This document shows positions 49,275-59,301 of a stretch of 64,000 nucleotides of DNA, piece by piece (position 1 is the stretch's first letter; every line of letters starts with the position of its first letter). The position numbers and the translations under genes are program-made. The stretch spans positions 124,001-188,000 of the forward strand of contig LLEY01000036.1 in the NCBI GenBank assembly GCA_001414485.1. The letters run 5' to 3'. Source of the DNA: Calycina herbarum (Eukaryota > Ascomycota > Leotiomycetes > Helotiales > Pezizellaceae). The notes under the pieces are model-generated. The model was not told the origin of the DNA. It saw only the letters and a program-made list of their open reading frames with translations, and made no database searches.

Positions 49275-49947
49275 TTTTCGTCAACGAGCTTCTCTATATC
49301 ATAGAAATAATCCTAAATATGATCGTCCGGTCGACCAGTGGTTTCATATCTGGTGTCTCCATGAGTGGTCCATCAACCTTGCCGACACTGTTGTAAATTG
49401 ATACCATGTTTGTGAGATTGGCATATTCCAAGTCTCCAATAAGAACCTGTGCTGAAGTGAGTTATTCGTTCCACGGTAAAAGCTCGGTTAGTAGGTGTGT
49501 TTTCCCATGCAAAGATCACCCCGGAACCTCTTTCGAAAAATCAGAGTGTGGAAGAGTGGTTGATTGTAGGAAGGACCAGGTTTCCTGGTCCTCACGCAAA
49601 TCCGACTCTGTGCCAATGAGGAACAATATGAGGAGAACGAATTCGATGACAAATCTCAGGGGACCCAACAAGCGAAAGATTACAAGTACTTGTGAGCCCT
49701 GAGCTCTTTGGCAACAATCCGAACGTGGTAATAAGAGACTGGCTTCATCCTCGCATTAAAGTTAGAGAGGATGCAGCCTTTGCTTGTCTTCGAATCGAGG
49801 AGGGAACGCGTGGTTCATTTTGCAGCCAATCAATAAGGTTTTGCGAAACTGCGGCTTGGGTTTCTATCTTTTCTTTGTGATGTGTCAGAGCCCGAGCTCT
49901 TTGGTTTTTGATTCGGCTTTGGCGGCGAAGGAGTTGTGGCGGAGTCT
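49275..49947 (-). pseudogene. Decayed copy of the hydrophobic-exon gene
   Basis: Minus strand 49665-49590 reads 'FVIEFVLLILFLIGTESDL' and then a short hydrophilic stretch to a stop. It is preceded, as at 49030, by a GTACTT donor-like site (about 49690) and an AG before the hydrophobic run, but phases do not agree. The segment 49548-49650 is a diverged repeat of 47960-48120 (shared GAGTGGTTGATT and CACGCAAATCC). No intact gene. Confidence 0.4.
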
Positions 49948-50332
49948 CTATACTAAAGTGACAGCTTCAATTGGGACAAAAAGGTAACTGGTGTAATTGA
50001 CTGCCGCCTTTGCAGGCTTCTTGGCAGCACTCTTCTTTGCGGCAGACTCATTCTTGGTCTTAGTGACCTTGGACTTGACGAGGGTGGTAGGCTTGATGGA
50101 AGCGGCGCCAGCAGAGCTGCCAGCTGCCCCTTGACTGCTGGTTGAATAGAAGGGAAGGTTGTACTTCTTCTTTCGAACGGAGATACGGTTTTGGACTGAG
50201 CGAGAATTGTCGTAACCAAGGGCGGCTGCAATGCCGGACCTTCGCGACACTTCGAGGTTGTTGGTAGACCGGGGCTGGTGCTTGAATGTAGGTGTATGAG
50301 TCGGCGGAGTGTGCTATATCTAACAAGGACAA
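49948..50332 (-). pseudogene. Exon of a small basic nuclear-type protein (possible partial gene)
   Basis: Minus strand, open from about 50252 to the stop at 49948, with no ATG start but a CGAAG acceptor-like site just before. It reads 'GIAAALGYDNSRSVQNRIS' and 'RKKKYNLPF', then an Ala/Ser/Lys-rich tail 'SAAKKSAAKKPAKAA'. The pattern (a-LGY-N-RS-NR-----KKKY, then a Lys/Ala-rich tail) resembles small fungal Myb-like or histone-H1-like nuclear proteins, which is an inference from pattern only. The upstream exon(s) were not found. Confidence 0.4.
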
Positions 50333-50544
50333 CTGAAATAAAAGGGACTCGACAATCGATCGGTGGAACTACAAGAAGAAAATAAAATTAGTGATACACT
50401 CAACGAAGGCTATTTGTGAAGCGTAACCTACAAAATACACTAACAAAAAAAAAAAAAACCAGGCACCAGAGGAGGACATCTGAAGACCGCATGTGTGTGG
50501 CGCCGCAGGAACCACAACTTTAAACCTCAGAACAACATGGGTCT
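50333..50544. other. Short spacer with A14 run
   Basis: Contains a run of 14 A at 50445-50458. The stretch 50340-50440 is a diverged repeat of 48120-48195 (shared CAACGAAGGCTATTTGTGAA versus CAACGAGAGCTATTTGCGAA), reading on the minus strand as an intron-like sequence ending CTTCTTGTAG. Confidence 0.45.
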
Positions 50545-50736
50545 TCAGGACCCTCCCCTCGCAGCACCATCCAACTCCAACCAAACTTGTTGACGGGAGA
50601 TGCTGGCTCTCCAAGCATCGTATCTGGTGCAATCATCACAAGCACCACACTTCTCCTTTCGCTCGATGTCCATGGCAGCACGGTCCTTGATTCTGCCAAG
50701 GACTTTGGCGAGGAGGGCGGGGGAAGTCGAGATCAA
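50545..50736 (-). pseudogene. Frame with Cys cluster, possibly the 3' part of the homeodomain-like gene
   Basis: Minus strand, 63 codons to a TGA at 50545. It reads 'LLAKVLGRIKDRAAMDIERK' followed by 'CGACDDCTRYDAWR' (C-x2-C-x2-C), a possible small metal-binding motif. It overlaps the end of the upstream frame and no phase-compatible intron joining them was found, so the locus may be frameshifted. Function unknown. Confidence 0.35.
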
Positions 50737-51233
50737 GGCCTTCCAGATGTTACTTGGATCGTAGTTTGGTTGCGGGAGCGTTTCACCTTATTCCAGTCTA
50801 TCTGGGAGATGTTAGATGCCGTTTTATTGAGCCGAGGGGAGGAAGGGCTTACGGTGACTTGGCGAGGCTCCAGGCCAAGGTCCCTTGCGAGAGCTATGCG
50901 CCCCTCTATATCGAGTAGTTGGTTGAGATCGTATTCCTTACGGACTGCTCTATATCGTTGGGAAGCGGTTGGCTGGCGGCGCTGGCGCTGGGTGTGGCAG
51001 AAATCTTTGAGGGTTGGAGGGGATTTGGAGGGGATTCTGGGATGGAGGAGCAGGTGTTGAGTTTGTTCAGATGGTAGTAAAAGGCCGCTAATCAAGATGA
51101 TCCGTGTGATGGTAATATCTGAGAAGGTTTTTGTGGTTCCCAGGCTTGGGTTGTTATGTGTGTGCGCCCGCAGACGCGCTAGTTCTAAAACGGGGATAGT
51201 CTGAAATCCACTGCCACGACCACGGACCACCAT
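50733..51233 (-). CDS. Homeodomain-like protein, probably degenerate
   Basis: Minus strand, ATG at 51233, 166 codons. Residues 84-128 (QRRQPTASQRYRAVRKEYDL, then a loop and GRIALARDLGLEPRQVT) follow the homeodomain pattern up to the start of helix 3. There the DNA has a GTAAGC donor (50852) and, 51 nt on, a CTAAC branch and CCCAG acceptor (50802), so a 51-nt in-frame intron is likely. The next exon reads IDWNKVKRSRNQ, which recalls WFQNKRxRSR but is not canonical. The N-terminal 80 residues look unstructured. If functional it would be a DNA-binding transcription factor; loss of the WFxN core and the disrupted 3' part argue for decay. Confidence 0.4.
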   Translation of the reverse strand: MVVRGRGSGFQTIPVLELARLRAHTHNNPSLGTTKTFSDITITRIILISGLLLPSEQTQHLLLHPRIPSKSPPTLKDFCHTQRQRRQPTASQRYRAVRKEYDLNQLLDIEGRIALARDLGLEPRQVTVSPSSPRLNKTASNISQIDWNKVKRSRNQTTIQVTSGRP

Positions 51234-51239
51234 GATGAT

Positions 51240-52739
51240 CCAAATTCAAATTCCCGATGCAATCAATGTGCTGCTTTGTTTGAATGAGACATAAATGCAT
51301 AATTATGGTGTGTTTTTTGGTGGTATTCGCAGCGTCTTCAAAATTCGGCTAATAAAGGGGAAAGCCTCCTGAGAATAGCCGACACGTGATGGACAGAGTT
51401 TAAACTTTCATCTATATCTTTATTTGAGAGCATTCCACCAAAGGGTCAGAGAAGTAATTATCAACTAATGACTTCACTACAACAAAGTAACTGCTCTTCC
51501 TTTTTGTGGGTTTTACATTTTCGTGGAATCATTTCAAACGAAGCTCTTTTCCCGTTGAAAGGAGAAAACGGAGCATAAAAGAAGATATTCACAATGCTTA
51601 CCTGCATCGAATCCAGCTCCATATAAATCTGTATCCTTGTGAAATATTTTGAAGAAATATCCTATAACAACTAAAACAGGAAATTGTAGCAACTCGAGAC
51701 GATGAGCACCTTTGAATTCAGAATTTAGAAATCTTTGTATCACAGTGACTTATTCAATTGAAATTTTTCTTCTAAACAAATAAGGAAATGGTATGACATG
51801 ATAATTCTTCCACAGTCTCTAGCTTGAAGGATAGCCAATGTCATGAAAGTAGCAAACTTTGAGTTCCCGGGTGAATAGATTAAGACCCTTGGAGGTTTTG
51901 GTACATAGGTATCAATACAGGACAAGAAAAGCAAGAGGATGGCTTATTTAGAATGTTGTAAGCATTGCAATCTTCAAAGACTCGGTAACGAGGTTCGGAA
52001 ATTTCATCCAATGAGCTTCAGGAAAGGAAAGCTAACTATTAAATACTAACTTCATTGACTGCGTGAGAACTCTTAAATGTGATAGATATATCTTCCGACA
52101 TCGAACCATTGGTTTCCTGTCCTTTCAAAGAGTTTGTCAACTCTCGTATTAGGCGGTTTCAGCCTGGGTTGGGACGGCGGCATCTTATGCATGATATTTT
52201 GGACAGATTGGCTGTCCCCCCAGCGACACTTTCCATGGAAATTTCAATATGACACCCCTTGCTTAGAGTTAGATATAAAGATTCACTGCAAATTGAGAAA
52301 ATAACTTATTTCTAGGCAGAAAAACGGGTCCTATTTGAAATGCGTGGTCAGCATAAGGCGATCTCTCTGCGGAAGAAAACTTAATCTTACCCGCTCATGG
52401 TGACCTCGTTGGACTCACTCCAATGCCTTTGGTTGATTGCTGAGGTTAGAAGAGAACATGGAATAAGGACAAATATCTTGGGCTCAACATGCAACTTTTT
52501 CGATGGGTTGCTTGAGATATCTGGTCTTTGAAACGTGGAAAGGGCGTTGCCCGGCACGAAAAGGTCGGTAGTGGGACCGCAGCGGTGACCCAATCAGAAA
52601 AGCCGTAAAGTAAACGCCTTTTGGAAAACTGAAACCCGTCCAACTTTCTTTCGAGTTATCGCAAATTTACTGCCCACCGGCCAGCACAGCAATACTTTCA
52701 CATAAGTCAATTGACACTTCGGAGCACTACAAAATCACG
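51240..52739. other. Intergenic region
   Basis: About 1.5 kb of normal composition with no frame that I can support and no repeat shared with the neighbouring arrays. The last 100 bp should contain the promoter and leader of the gene at 52740; a TTCACATAAGTCAATTGACAC stretch lies at 52697-52717. Confidence 0.5.
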
Positions 52740-53420
52740 ATGCCTCGTGTTACGAAAAACCAGAAATTGCAAATCGAGCGACTTTTTCAGCGGTTGCCCT
52801 TTATGCCAGCACCAGAGAGAGATATTGCTGCAGCGAATATGGGGATTCCGGCCGCAGATTTCATTGTATGCACATGCATTAGGTATCTTATATGCCAACG
52901 ACTGACAGTAAATAGAAAACCTTTACAAGCTTCTACCACAGGGGCGGTGATGAAATCACCCATAGAGTCCGCATGGTTGCGCGCTACGCGAGCCAGTTCC
53001 AGGGAGCCCAACAAGTCCATATCATGCACCATTATAACACGTTAATGGGTACGAGGGCAAAATCACCCTATGCCGCTGAGGATATTGCTCGCATTGTCAA
53101 TGGTATGCTTTCGCATTATTCCTTTTAAACTAGTAACCTCATACTAACAATATGAAGATATCTGCCCAGTTGTCTTGAACCCGGCCAATGCAAATCCACC
53201 ACCGCCTCCTCCTCCTCCAGCTGCTCCAATTCCCGGCCTTCAACAGCTCCCACAACAACAAAATCATCAGGCCGCCCCGAACCATGCGCCCAGCTTTCAG
53301 GAAATACTTGCCGGCTCGGAAATGCCAGTTTTTATGCCGTCCATCGAGACTGGCGACGATGAGATGCTATCGGGCTCGGAATTGCCCAGATTATTGCTCT
53401 CAATCGAGACCGATGATTGA
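52740..53420 (+). CDS. Homeodomain-like protein with polyproline and acidic tail, three exons, intact
   Basis: Exons 52740-52882, 52942-53102 and 53158-53420 give 188 residues. Introns are 59 nt (GTATCT...CACAG, CTGAC branch) and 55 nt (GTATGC...GAAG, TACTAAC branch). Residues 3-43 (TKNQKLQIERLFQRLPFMP, then APERDIAAANMGIPAADFIV) align with helices 1, 2 and the start of helix 3 of a homeodomain, but the expected WFQNRR is CTCIRG, so DNA binding in the usual way is doubtful. Residues 49-101 are basic and helical-looking ('RMVARYASQFQGAQQVHIM'). The tail has eight Pro (115-122), a Gln-rich stretch and two copies of a 'GSE-P----SIETDD' motif. Exons are open and consensus splice sites intact, so it is probably a real gene. 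It may be a diverged paralogue of the frame at 50733-51233. Confidence 0.65.
52883..52941 (+). other. Intron 1 of the homeodomain-like gene
   Basis: 59 nt; donor GTATCT, branch GACTGACAG near 52900, acceptor CACAG. Splits an Arg codon AG|G. An alternative donor GTATGC at 52867 would remove VCTCIR but puts the next exon out of frame. Confidence 0.65.
53103..53157 (+). other. Intron 2 of the homeodomain-like gene
   Basis: 55 nt; donor GTATGC, perfect branch TACTAAC near 53142, acceptor GAAG. Splits an Asp codon G|AT and joins ARIVN to ICPVVLNP in frame. Confidence 0.75.
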
Positions 53421-53830
53421 GAAAGGGTTATTGTTGTTTGGTGTGTGTCATGCGCCATGGTGCAAAGCCAGAGTTCCTTTTATTTAGAAGTGTAGGTGAG
53501 GGGATAATGGGGGAGGATGTGGTGGACTTTTGTGTTGGAGGACCCGTTGGTGGAAAGTGGCTAGCCACCACGATAGATATTTGCTCCTCGGCTTAAGGGT
53601 GTGTTTTGGGTGCGTTGGGTGGTTGCTATTTATAGTGAGTGTGAAGAATTGATTGAAAGGGCTCCAACTTGAAAACATGCTCTCATCTTCTAATCCCACT
53701 TTATTAGCGAGTTTAAAAAAGAAAGGCAGACTACTTACTACTTCAGTTGACTCTGAAATCAAAAAGACCGATCTACAATAAACTAATAGTTTCAATTTAA
53801 ATTCTGATTTACTTGAAAAATAACAAAATA
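53421..53830. other. 3' flank and right compartment boundary
   Basis: Normal composition to about 53,790, then a switch to TA-rich sequence by about 53,830. No supported gene. The first part should include the 3' UTR of the gene ending at 53420. Confidence 0.5.
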
Positions 53831-54203
53831 GAAGTAAGCCACTGACTTTACAGAAATACTACTTTATGTCTCTCTTAAAGTAAGAAAGTCTTTCCTTTAA
53901 TAAGTATTTTCTCTCTACTTCAACTTTCCTAGAAAGATAGTATAACTAAATTTAACAACTAGGTTTATAAGAATACTACTCTATTACTCTCTTAAAATAA
54001 TAAAGGTTCTAAGCTGATTATTATTACTCTTAATTCGAGTTTACAAGTTAGATAACAAAATAAAACTTACTAGATAACTTTATAGAATATAATTCCTTAG
54101 ATATACTCTATCTTTATAAATATCTTTACCTAGTATATTACTTTCTAATTATAATTCTCTAGGCGTTTTAGTATATAATACTTAATAACTTATTTTACAC
54201 AGA
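53831..54203. other. AT-rich degraded sequence, unassigned
   Basis: About 370 bp with stop-filled frames. Similar phrases occur twice (CAGAAATACTACTTTATGTCTCTCTTAAA near 53853 and a GAATACTACTCTATTACTCTCTTAAA version near 53972), suggesting an old internal duplication. No domain. Confidence 0.4.
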
Positions 54204-54205
54204 TA

Positions 54206-54710
54206 TAGTAAGTTACGAGTAAAGCTTGAATTTGTCTACTTTTTTTATAATCCGAGCTTTTACTTAATTTCCTCTCTTTTTAGACACTCTTTTATCTATT
54301 GATTAATAATAATATATAATATACTATTTATAAGAATAGAAAAGAAGAGGCTTATATCTCCTCTTATACTCTATAAACTTTATAGAATAAAAACAGATAA
54401 TTTTATATCTGTCTTAATTTTTATAAAGTCTTAGTATAGCTCTTACAGAGGTAGTGAAATTTTTTTCAAGAAAAGAGGTTATTTTAAGAATTATTTATCT
54501 TTTAGTTTACTTTTATTATACTTACTTTAAATTAATAAATTATATAAAAGAGAGATAATTAGATATAGCGTTTCTTTCTAGCTAGGCCTTGTCTCTTTTA
54601 GAGTACTTTTATTTTCTATCTTCTAAAAAAAAGAGAGAGAAAGTCTTAATAAAAAAAAGCTTAGATTATAAAAAAAGTAAGCAAATTCAAGCTTAACTCG
54701 TAACTTACTA
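54206..54710. mobile_element. 505-bp inverted-repeat (MITE-like) element
   Basis: Ends are inverted copies: TAGTAAGTTACGAG on the left and CTCGTAACTTACTA on the right, with the similarity running inward about 90-100 bp through the AAGCTTGAATTTG and CTACTTTTTTTATAATC segments. Flanked by TA on both sides (54204-54205, 54711-54712). No coding potential inside. TA duplications and TIRs suggest a non-autonomous Tc1/mariner-type element of a family different from that at 35894. Confidence 0.75.
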
Positions 54711-54797
54711 TACTAATTTCCGAATTCTAAATAACTATCTTTATTAATAATAAATAAGCTATCTCTCTTTCTTTCTAAAATAATAAGAAGTTTAGAC

Positions 54798-55053
54798 TAT
54801 AACAGCTCTCTATAAATGTACTTAAAGAAGTACTCGTAGAATAGTACTTATATTCGAGGAAAACTAAACTAAAGAGAGAAGAGGAGAGTTAGTACGCTCT
54901 GTTAATCAAAGCTATAGTATATATATATATATATATTATAAAAAGAAGTTATATCTAACGTAGTATACTAGGACCTTAGACACCTTAGGACCTCGGACAC
55001 TTTTCCTTACTCTACTACTTAGATATAAGATTAAATCACTATAATATATAACA
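54798..55053 (-). repeat. Solo LTR related to the 183-bp chromovirus LTR
   Basis: Minus orientation. 54798-54903 matches the reverse of the 3' half of the 183-bp LTR (TATAACAGCTCTCTATAAAT, then AACTAAACTAAAGAGAGAAG). The U3 part beyond is different and ends about ATATATAACA at 55053. No internal element sequence on either side and no clear target duplication. Confidence 0.6.
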
Positions 55054-55875
55054 TTTACTTAAACTACTCGAAATCTAATAAACTAATTATATCTATAGCT
55101 TTATAACACGTTCGTATATTATAACTACTCTTTCCGTAAGTTCTATAACGTCGAATAGTTGATTACCTCTTATTTTAATCACTCTTCCTAGAACACTTAT
55201 TCTTTTATACTTGCTTCTTAGTATTCTACTAAGCTAATATGTCTTATATATCCTCTATAGTAAGTGTACCTTCTTAACGAACCCGGGTCTTTTTAGTTCT
55301 ACGATGTTTACTAAGTACCTTATTTACTTTATAAAGAGTCTAGACTTCGGCTGTTAATAAAGTTATCTTATAAGCTATTATCTCTATGTCTTTAGCTAAT
55401 ATAGCTACTGTCTCGAAAATAGAGGTTAGCGAGCTTTCTTAATAACGTATAATACGATTTTTAACTAGAGTTGTTTACGAAAGATCGTTAGTTAGGTTAT
55501 AAGACGCCTAGGAGACCTAAGAGTTAGTATAGGCTAATAGAGTGCTTAAGAGTATTAGAGTCTATAACTTAATATCTAGCTTAGAGATTATAGCCTAAGG
55601 ATCTAGAGGTACTAGACTAGCTCTTTAAAACCTAGCTTTAGCGTTTTAAGTTATAATTAACTAGTTATAAGCTATATAAAAGGCTATAAAGAATTTAATC
55701 TTAATAATATAATTTATTTAAGCTTTAATAAAAGTCTTAATTTAACGTCTATATATATGTTTAAGAGTACTAAAACATCTAATATCGAGTAGCTAGAGTA
55801 AATAAGATAAATAAGAAAGTAGATAGAGAAGAATTATATTATTAGCTTTGTAATACTCTTAAAATATAGCTGATT
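55054..55875 (-). pseudogene. C-terminal half of a Fot1/pogo-like transposase, RIP-degraded
   Basis: Collinear with 35970-36720 and with the reverse of 3630-4214. On the minus strand the 'GGTLTIEDI'-type motif is near 55235-55265 and the preceding basic segment near 55290. It is cut at about 55,870 by the start of the LINE, so the catalytic half is missing here. Confidence 0.75.
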
Positions 55876-55879
55876 CGTA

Positions 55880-58800
55880 GTATATAACCTTTTTTCGAGA
55901 CTGAATTTTTTGTTCTAAATCACTCGTTCTCACTTGCTTATACTAAATAAGCCGATTTCCTTCTATAGAAACCTCTCTAAGAAGGCCTCCGGCTCTTCCG
56001 CCGCCTCTAAAAAGAGGTCTAAGTAGAGAGGGAGTATACCCGATTCCCTCTCTCTCGAATATACAGTAACACTTCGTCTTAGCAACTACTAAAGCCTTAG
56101 AAAGTAGTTCTATAGGCTAAACCTTCTTCGGAGGAACTATAGAAGCTATAGATTACTATCTAAGTACTATACTCGACAAAGCTCCCTCTAACCTCCTGCT
56201 CTACCTCCGAGTCTTTTACACTTAAGTAGCTAATATTAGCCTCTTATTCTACTAAGTATATACCTTAGAGACACCTCCCCTACTACCTTCGACCTTAGAA
56301 ACCCCCTCTATTATATATAGAGGCGGCCCTACACCCTCCCCGACTCCCTCTCTCTCTCTAGCTCTAAGGGAAAAATTCTCGTATGTATAGACTGTAAAGA
56401 ATGCCTTAGCGCCTAAAAACACAACCTCGGTATTAATAACAATTCTACCTCTCTCTCTCTCTTCCTCGATAATACAAAAGAAGAAGAATAAGAACTCGCT
56501 AGCTAAACTAGACCTTAGAGTCTTTATCCGACTTCCTCCCGATTCTTCTAAAAGAGAGCACTCTGCTCTTACTATCTTCCTTATACTTTATAACCTAAAA
56601 ATAGGTTATAAAGAGCTTATATAAGAGGTTCTCTCAGTTAACTCTAGATTCGCTATTATACCTAAAAACAAGGAAGCTCTAGAGGCTCTTCTAATAACAA
56701 AGAAAGCATTTATACAGACTCTATTCTTAGTAGCTAGGATCGAGACCTTATAAAACTAGGCAGTATATCGCATATCTAGAATACCTTAGAACACTAAAGC
56801 TGTCGAAATCAATAATAAAGGAGTAATTACCTTAACTCTTGCCCCTACTACTGCCGAAGTAGTAGCTATAGTAATAAAGGAACGAATTAGAGTAGCTCCT
56901 ATAAAAGTCGATATATTAAGTAAATCGCTCTCTAGCGAGGTATTCTTTACCTCTTAGACTATCTTCTTTAAAGAAGAAGAGGCTTAGAATTATACTATCC
57001 CGGATATAACATCTCTTCTTAGAAGAAGAGTCTTCTTTAAGTCTCTCTCTAAGGTCTCTTTAGTTGTTCAGTGCTTTAAGTACTAGGTGTGATAGCCCGC
57101 TATTAAGAATAAGAGTTGCCAAGGTTGTGTACGTACGTACCAGATAGGATACGGTTCAGGGTATAGGAATGCCAAGGGTTACGTGGAATGTAAGGGTTAC
57201 GTATTCGAGTATCGGAATGTCCGGTTCGGACCTCCGAGTCTATTGTTATTATCCGAACCCTTTTGTATATAGATGCCCTTACCCTCAGTATCGGGAAAGG
57301 TCAATTTGATCTTTTCCTTCGTGTTTAGAGCCTAGTATCCAAGCATGTTATTCTACGGAACGCACTTCCATATGCCTCTTTCATAGTATTGTCTGTTTCG
57401 TGCCGTTACACTAGGGGTGGTATAATTAAAGGATTTATAGAAAGAACTAAAGATGTCGTCTTTACAGTACTACTTAGTACACCGAAGACTTGTACCTAGA
57501 GTGTCTAAACCATATATAATACAAGCTAAAGTACCTATACTATAGTGGCCTATATCCCTTAGACGACCCTAGATGTCTACTTAGACTAGGAACCTTAGGA
57601 ACACGCTCTATAGCTAAGAATAGAAGGAATACATACTAAGCGTATAACGAACTATAGATTAGAAGCAAGCTCGACTCTCCCTATAGTAGCCTAGAACAGG
57701 TTATTCTAGCTACTCTATAAACGAGAGTAGTTGATTCCTCTTCTCTCTCCCTCTTTCCCTCGATACCTTCTTCACCTTAAAGAGAAGAACTCTCTAAAGA
57801 CACCTCTATAGAAGAAACAGCATACGCCCCCCTTATACGAAGAACCTAGAACTCTACTATTATAGTCTCTTTATAAGTAGATAAAGATACGCGAAGAACC
57901 ACTGTCTTCAAGTACTATAAATCAACATATATAAGTTTAGCGGATACTAGGAGCTTATACTACAGCTAGCACACGCTAGGCGAGTCGACGTAGTACTTAT
58001 TCAAGAACCGTATATCTACTTAAGAGAGATTAGCCGCCAGATTACAAGACGCTACCCGAACTACGACTACTTTACACCTATATACGACTGGAACGCTAGA
58101 CCTCCTAGGGTACTCTCCTTTATATATAAAGAGGCTAGGATCCTTATAAGTTAGCAGACCCCTATTACTCCCTCGCTTTAATACCGAGACCTTGTTTACG
58201 CCTCGATTACTCTCTTATAAGGCTCTCCGCTATATATACTTAACGTATATAACGCTCCTCTCGGTGCTAGGGAAGCTAGGGAGGCTGTTAGCCTTATTCT
58301 AGCCTCTTAACACATTTCTATAACAAATATCTTTATAGCCGGCGACTTTAATCTAAAGAGCCAGCTCTGATAGCTAGACTTCCTAGGCCTAGAGAGTATA
58401 CAAGCTCCCTCGCTTATTAACTAGATAGAGAGTAAAGGACTCTAACTCACCACCCCTCCTAGTATATAAACCTATAGCCTAGAGAACACGCTAGACCTAG
58501 CCTTCTACTCTAGTAGCCTCTATTAAAGAGAGGCAACCTCAGAGGTTAACCTAGCCTTTAAGTATAGCTTAGATCACCTCCTAGTCCTTACTAGCCTACT
58601 ATATACTAGTAGACTAGCTAGGAAGGACTCCCTGCTCAAGCTTAGTACTCTCGACGCTAAAGTCTTTAAGATAGTACTTCAAGAAAAGCTTTAAGAGCAG
58701 TGGCTCTTTAAGCTTATAGAACAACTAGATAGGAACTCGCTTAAGACTTTGGCAGAGTTTATTATTAAGAGTGTATATAAGGCGTACCTTAGTAGTACTA

Positions 58801-59301
58801 AGCGAGGGCTTAGTTATAGAGGTAAACACTCTTAGTAGAACAAGGAGTACTAATCTACAGCTACCGAGGCTAGAAAGATACGAAGGCTAGGAGCTAGTAT
58901 AGAGTCTATTAAAGGCCTCCGGAGAACACTTTAAGAAGAGATCTAGAAGGCAAAGAGAGAACACTTCCGCAGCCTAATCGACAAAGCTATAAAGAGCAAG
59001 GACGTCTTTAAGATTTATAAGTAGCACCAGAGTATAAGAGTCTATAGGTCCCCTCCTTTAAAGGACTCGGCAGGGCAACTAGGCTTTACTACTCAGGAGA
59101 AATAGAAGATCCTAGTACAAGAACTACTTATAAATAAGGCAGAAGTCGGAGACATACTAACCGACACCCCGACTACCTCTACTTATTCTCTACCTTAGAC
59201 AGCTCTTACTCTACGCGAGGTTAAGGAATCGGTTCTAGAAAAGGCCTCTACTACTCTAGGGGAGAACGAACTTGTTATAGGTGTCTTTAAGACAGCCTAG
59301 C
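55880..59301 (+). mobile_element. LINE (non-LTR) retrotransposon with ORF1 and endonuclease, truncated
   Basis: Plus strand. ORF1 (about 56,000-57,700) has a 'RFAIIPKNKEALEALL' segment near 56650 and CCHC knuckles near 57070 and 57416-57520 ('GFIERTKDV' and following Cys), split by a solo LTR. ORF2 starts near 57920 with an apurinic-type endonuclease: 'VVLIQEPYI' near 57990, 'IAGDFNLKSQ' near 58335, 'NTLDLAFYSS' near 58490, 'SLDHLLVLT' near 58570. After about 59,200 the reverse transcriptase should begin, but the element is interrupted by an LTR at 59302. The plan fits fungal Tad1-like LINEs. Stops (TAG/TAA) are scattered; dead. Confidence 0.8.
57083..57415. repeat. Solo LTR with 5-bp target duplication, little RIP
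   Basis: A 323-bp sequence (57088-57410) beginning TGTGATAGCCCG and ending GTGCCGTTACA, flanked by CTAGG (57083-57087 and 57411-57415). Removing it rejoins the LINE zinc-knuckle frame. TG/CA ends and the 5-bp duplication define an LTR retrotransposon solo LTR. Unlike everything around it, it keeps many CA and TG dinucleotides. A TATATAGAT-like box lies near 57276. It does not match any other LTR in the window. Confidence 0.88.

Noticed and set aside
50445..50458. A14 run as the poly-A tail of a retroposed gene
   Set aside because: No processed gene or target duplication is visible next to it, and the same flanking sequence at 48120-48195 lacks the run, so it looks like a simple microsatellite.
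54793..55058. Target duplication of the solo LTR at 54798-55053
   Set aside because: Flanks TAGAC and TTTAC differ at two positions, one of them not explicable by C-to-T or G-to-A change.
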